Source of the DNA: Hydnum rufescens UP504
Lineage: Eukaryota; Basidiomycota; Agaricomycetes; Cantharellales; Hydnaceae
Reading direction: 5' to 3'
DNA: 64,000 bases
NCBI GenBank assembly: GCA_014904985.1
Contig: MU129091.1
Location: 62,001 to 126,000, forward strand
Shown here: positions 60,591 through 64,000 of the stretch, one piece after another
Numbering within the stretch: the stretch's first letter is position 1
Layout of the letters: each line of letters starts with the position of its first letter
Translations under genes and position numbers: made by a program
Notes under the pieces: model-generated
Databases searched by the model: none
What the model was told of the DNA's origin: nothing
Seen by the model: only the letters and a program-made list of their open reading frames with translations

Positions 60591-62315
60591 ATGTCTGAGC
60601 CAGGAAACATGGTATCCCAAGGTAAGCTATGAGCATCCCATCCACTCCTCATCGTTCACCCACTCTCCTCTGAATAAGCGGCGTGGAAATCAACTCGCGT
60701 ACTGTTTCCTCAAATCTCCACATTGTGGACATTGTTCCTAAACCGGGTAAATGAATCCCTTGCATCGTTGCTGCTACAGAACCATTATTCTCTCCTTTAG
60801 GTTGGTTGCACAGTTGGGAACATCGTCGTCCCCTCTGGGTCCAAGAGGTAGTCGCAGAGTTCTTTGGTGTGTTCTTGTAAGCATTTGGGCAGTATTATTC
60901 CCTATTCCTAGTCCTCTCTCATTTGATAATCGGAATATAGCTATTGTTATGCTGGCATGGGCTCCACGGCTGCAATGAACATTGGCAACTTGACGAACCA
61001 GCCGGGACTTGGAAGTGAGTTTCGATCCCTTCTACTCCAGCTCTTGGACTGACCTCGTTGTTATTCTCAAGACCTCTTACAGGTTGGACTGGGCTATGGT
61101 GACAAAATTTCGTTAAGACTACGTACGTTTAGAGTGCCTCTGATATCAAGACTACGTTAGGCCTGGGTATCACTTTTGCTATTACCATTTGTGCCATGAC
61201 CTCCGGAGGACACTTCAATCCGGCCGTAACTCTCGCGTTCGCAGTTTGGCGAGGCAAGTCTTCTTTCCACCCCGTATCCTAAAGATTGACTGTAAGAAAC
61301 ACCACCGCCCAGAGTTCCCCTGGACGAAAGTACCCCGGTTCATCTTTGCCCAAATAATGGGTGCTTTCGTTGCCACACTCCTCGTCTACGGGCAATATCG
61401 CCCATACATTCTGGTAATCCCAAGCGCTAGAGGCGTGTTGTGTCTGGTGGCAACTGAATCATATGTTTTAGCAACTGGACGCAGCTTTGATCGAGGAGGG
61501 AAAGCGGCTGAAATTTTCTCGGCCGTGGGCCCCGCAGGAATATTGGCGATTGTGAGATTCCATTGCTCTATCCGTCGTGGATAGGCTGCCTCAACTGGTT
61601 CCATTCGACTTCAGTATTCTAATTCCGGTATCCCACTGAAATGGGTATTTTTGAACGAATTTTTTGTGGTACGCGCCACGCTTGCTGTACTCCATTTCAC
61701 TCCCTGATCCCTCCTATCAACTTGATAGGACATTTTCCTTGGTTTGGTTATATGGGGTGTCTGGATCCTTCCAATATTTTCGTGCTTCCTTCCACTGCTG
61801 CCCCTTTGGTTGGTCTCGCCTACACTGCGTGATTTGGGTGGTCATGTCAGCCAATTGGGTTTGTTGGGGTCTGGCTGATCTCTATTTACGCGTGCTCAGG
61901 GCTTTGCCCCTGCCACTGTTGCTACTAACACCGCTCGAGACTTCGGTATGACCTCCGGCCCTCTTTGAGGAAGCTCTGTGTGCCATTTACTGGTTTCTCA
62001 GGCGCACGACTCGCCACAATTGCGATATGGGGGACCCAGGCTTGGGGAGGCCGTTATGCTCTCATATCCGCCTTCACCTCTCTCTTGTCAACGTTGATTG
62101 CTGCAACGCAAGTGTTTCCCCTTGTTTTCCCCCTTACAATCCCTTGATTCAATATTCGCTAATGCAGGATCTACGAGTTATTCTTATCCGACACGAGCCG
62201 TGTGGTCACGTTCGGATCCCGCGAACTCATTAGCAATATGGACAGGCACCGCGAACACAAGCTTACAGATACAATCTACGATCGGAACACCTTCGAAACC
62301 GTGGTAATTCGATAA
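60591..62315 (+). CDS. Aquaporin (MIP family)
   Basis: A membrane channel for water or small solutes. Exons begin MSEPGNMVSQ at 60591, then GWLHSWEHRRPLWVQEVVAE, FFGVFFYCYAGMGSTAAMN and IGNLTNQPGLG. The first pore motif is SGGHFNPAVTLAFAVWRG near 61205-61255. Next are FPWTKVPRFIFAQIMGAFVA and KAAEIFSAVGPAGILAI, and the segment DPSNIFVLPSTAAPLVGLAY. The second pore motif region reads FAPATVATNTARDFG at about 61912-61946, with NTA in place of NPA; the Arg-Asp after it keeps the selectivity-filter arginine. Then come RLATIAIWGTQAWGGRYALI and a C-terminal cytosolic tail (NMDRHREHKLTDTIYDRN) ending at TAA 62313-62315. There are about eight exons, and some internal joins are approximate. Confidence 0.82.
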
Positions 62316-63910
62316 GCTTTATGGCTCCAGCCGGGGTGATAAACAAGAAACTAGCGAGAACGAAAAGTCTTCTACTCCCGTTTAGTTTCCTTGGGCGTTT
62401 GCGTCGTTCAGAAACAGTCAGCCATTGTCGTGTACACCTAGCGTTGTCCCTATCTGATTTCTGGTTTGAGTCGCTGAAAATCTGAGAATTCAAATGTCCT
62501 AGGCTGAACCTGATGCCGCGGCAGGGAAACCTCTTCGTTTAGCCGTGTCCTGTGGTTCTCCGTTGGGCCGTGGCGGTTATTCATCACGATAGATGGTTAT
62601 CCCACCGTGACGGCATTTAATATGGCTACATTTGGGGGAAATTGGAAATTAGAAAATAAAGACGCGGCACAACCGCTCGGCACAAAATTGCTCCACTGCT
62701 CAGGGGAAGGTGGACACGCGAGAGAAGTCACTCGCTATATTGCATTCCTGATCTCGGAGAAAAAGTGACAAAATCGACGACTACACGGCCCCTGAAAGCT
62801 ATAGCCAAATACAGAATGGAAGTCCAGTGGGATTGCCGGTGACCAAATCACACGACGGTGGGGCGAAATACCGAGTGGGAGAGTTCCATGGCAGTCGAAG
62901 GGGTTAAAATCACCGTCTACGTTGCTAAAAGTCACTTCACACAGAAAGCAAAGCATTTCAAAACAAGGGCACCTCTCCGCCACAACCGCGACTCAGCGCG
63001 GCTTCCGAAAGGCTTGGCTTACAGTAGACTTGTGACCCGTCTGGCTCCTCAGTTAGTATTAAATCCGTATTATAACCTATTATAGTACTCTCAGTACTAA
63101 GGATAATTCCATTCATCACCCTCTGCCAAGCACCTGCCGAGTGCTATTTGAAGCAGTGCAGGAGGTGAAATTTCTGGCATGCAAGGTGGTAAAGTTGTGG
63201 ACAGGCAAAGTCAACCAACTTTTGTTCTGGGCACCAAATCCTGCATAAAGTATACCAATATGCTCAGAATAGCAGTAGCTACTGTTCTGTGTCAATGGTT
63301 GCCCTTAATTCAAAGTTTCAATGTTGGGTTGGGCCAAAAATTTGGCCAACCAATAAATTTAAGCACCCAGGATCAGGAAGGGGTCAAAATGTGGGTGGTG
63401 GAGGAAGCAAATGTTGAGAGGAGACCATTTACATGTATTTACATCAAGTAGTTTTCCACTCATAGACTCTTTTCAGTCGCCGCTGTAGCTTGTCTCTCAA
63501 CAGCAAACCCACCTGAGGCAATCGCATGTCAGCAGCTAGTTAGCTAGATAATTCCCTATAGGCACATCTTAGCTAAATAGCCCTAATATGTATGAATTTC
63601 CCTGGGTTACTCTTGCTTTCAGGTTTGGAAAATTGGGTTCACCAGGGCTTATTTTTTAGCCCCAGGTCTGCCCAAAAAATCCTGGGGGTTCAGGGGCAGT
63701 AGTCCCTGAGAAGCTCTGGGCTCACCAGGTCTGGGTAAGCCCAAAATGGCCTTGGGGCCCAATCTAGCTCTGGGGATCATCAGGAAAAGCCATTTCCTCC
63801 AGAGATTGGGTGTATCTCTGAAGGCTTTGAAGGCTCAGAAGTTCTCAGAAGACACTTGGACCAGGAAGGTCTGGAAGCCAGGAGTGGCTGTGCATATATA
63901 TATAGAGATC
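62316..63910. other. Repeat-like non-coding end region
   Basis: No gene is supported. From about 63600 to 63850 the sequence has recurring CCAGGTCTGGG/GGGCTCACCAGG-like words in both orientations, resembling a non-autonomous element, but no terminal repeat was identified. Confidence 0.35.
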
Positions 63911-64000
63911 TTACATAAGTTGCCATTTACAGAAATATTACATAAGCTGCCATTTATAGATATATTACATAAGCTGCCATATATAGTAATTTACATGAGC
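63911..64000. repeat. 27-bp tandem repeat running off the window
   Basis: Three complete units and the start of a fourth: 63911-63937, 63938-63964, 63965-63990, then 63991 onwards. The unit core is TTACATAAGCTGCCATTTAT followed by AGATATA with small variation; unit 3 is 26 bp. It is AT-rich, non-coding and continues to the right. Confidence 0.85.

Overview
The window is nuclear DNA of a filamentous fungus, most likely an agaricomycete basidiomycete. The genes are dense, lie on both strands and carry many short introns of about 40-90 bp with GT/AG ends. The gene set is eukaryotic and fungal: eRF3/Sup35 with a Q/Y/G-rich N domain, prefoldin 4, sphingosine-1-phosphate lyase, uS7, FKBP39-type isomerase, LETM1/Mdm38, F-box/LRR proteins and a fungal DUF262 protein. 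The order Cantharellales (Rhizoctonia/Ceratobasidium) is a guess from general style, not something the sequence proves.

Layout. 1-11.8 kb: 5' part of UPF2/NMD2 (-), head-to-head with the RNase P/MRP subunit Rpr2/Rpp21 (+); an amidohydrolase-like protein (-); an acidic coiled-coil protein (+); SUP35 (-); a peroxisomal-type mitochondrial carrier (-). 12-15 kb: a decayed pogo/Tigger-type DDE transposon (-) in poorly coding flanks. 16-21 kb: prefoldin subunit 4 (-), DPL1 (+), a small two-exon gene (-) and a U1A/U2B''-type RRM protein (+). 21-31 kb: unrecognised low-complexity proteins (-), then two F-box/LRR-like proteins (+). 31-39 kb: gene-poor, with a DFR-like extended SDR (-) and a small dsRNA-binding protein (-). 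39-42 kb: RPS5 (+) and nuclear FKBP (-). 43-54 kb: an unrecognised proline/serine-rich protein (+), an RRM/RS-like protein (+), a membrane-anchored aspartic protease (+) and an F-box/WD40-like protein (+). 54-64 kb: a DUF262 (GmrSD/ParB-Srx-like) protein (-), LETM1/MDM38 (+), an aquaporin (+) and repeat-like DNA ending in a 27-bp tandem repeat that runs off the window.

Most genes are unlinked housekeeping functions: translation, nonsense-mediated decay (UPF2 and Sup35 act in the same termination/NMD machinery), RNA processing, protein folding and lipid breakdown. I see no biosynthetic cluster, CRISPR array, rRNA or tRNA gene. The most unusual observation is that several conserved genes here, although well preserved, are each broken by one single-base frameshift, usually a missing base in or beside a short homopolymer. 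That pattern looks more like consensus indel error than gene decay and should be settled before any of these are called pseudogenes. The transposon is different: besides one frameshift it carries two TGA stops, each explicable as CGA to TGA, as expected from cytosine deamination or RIP-like mutation.
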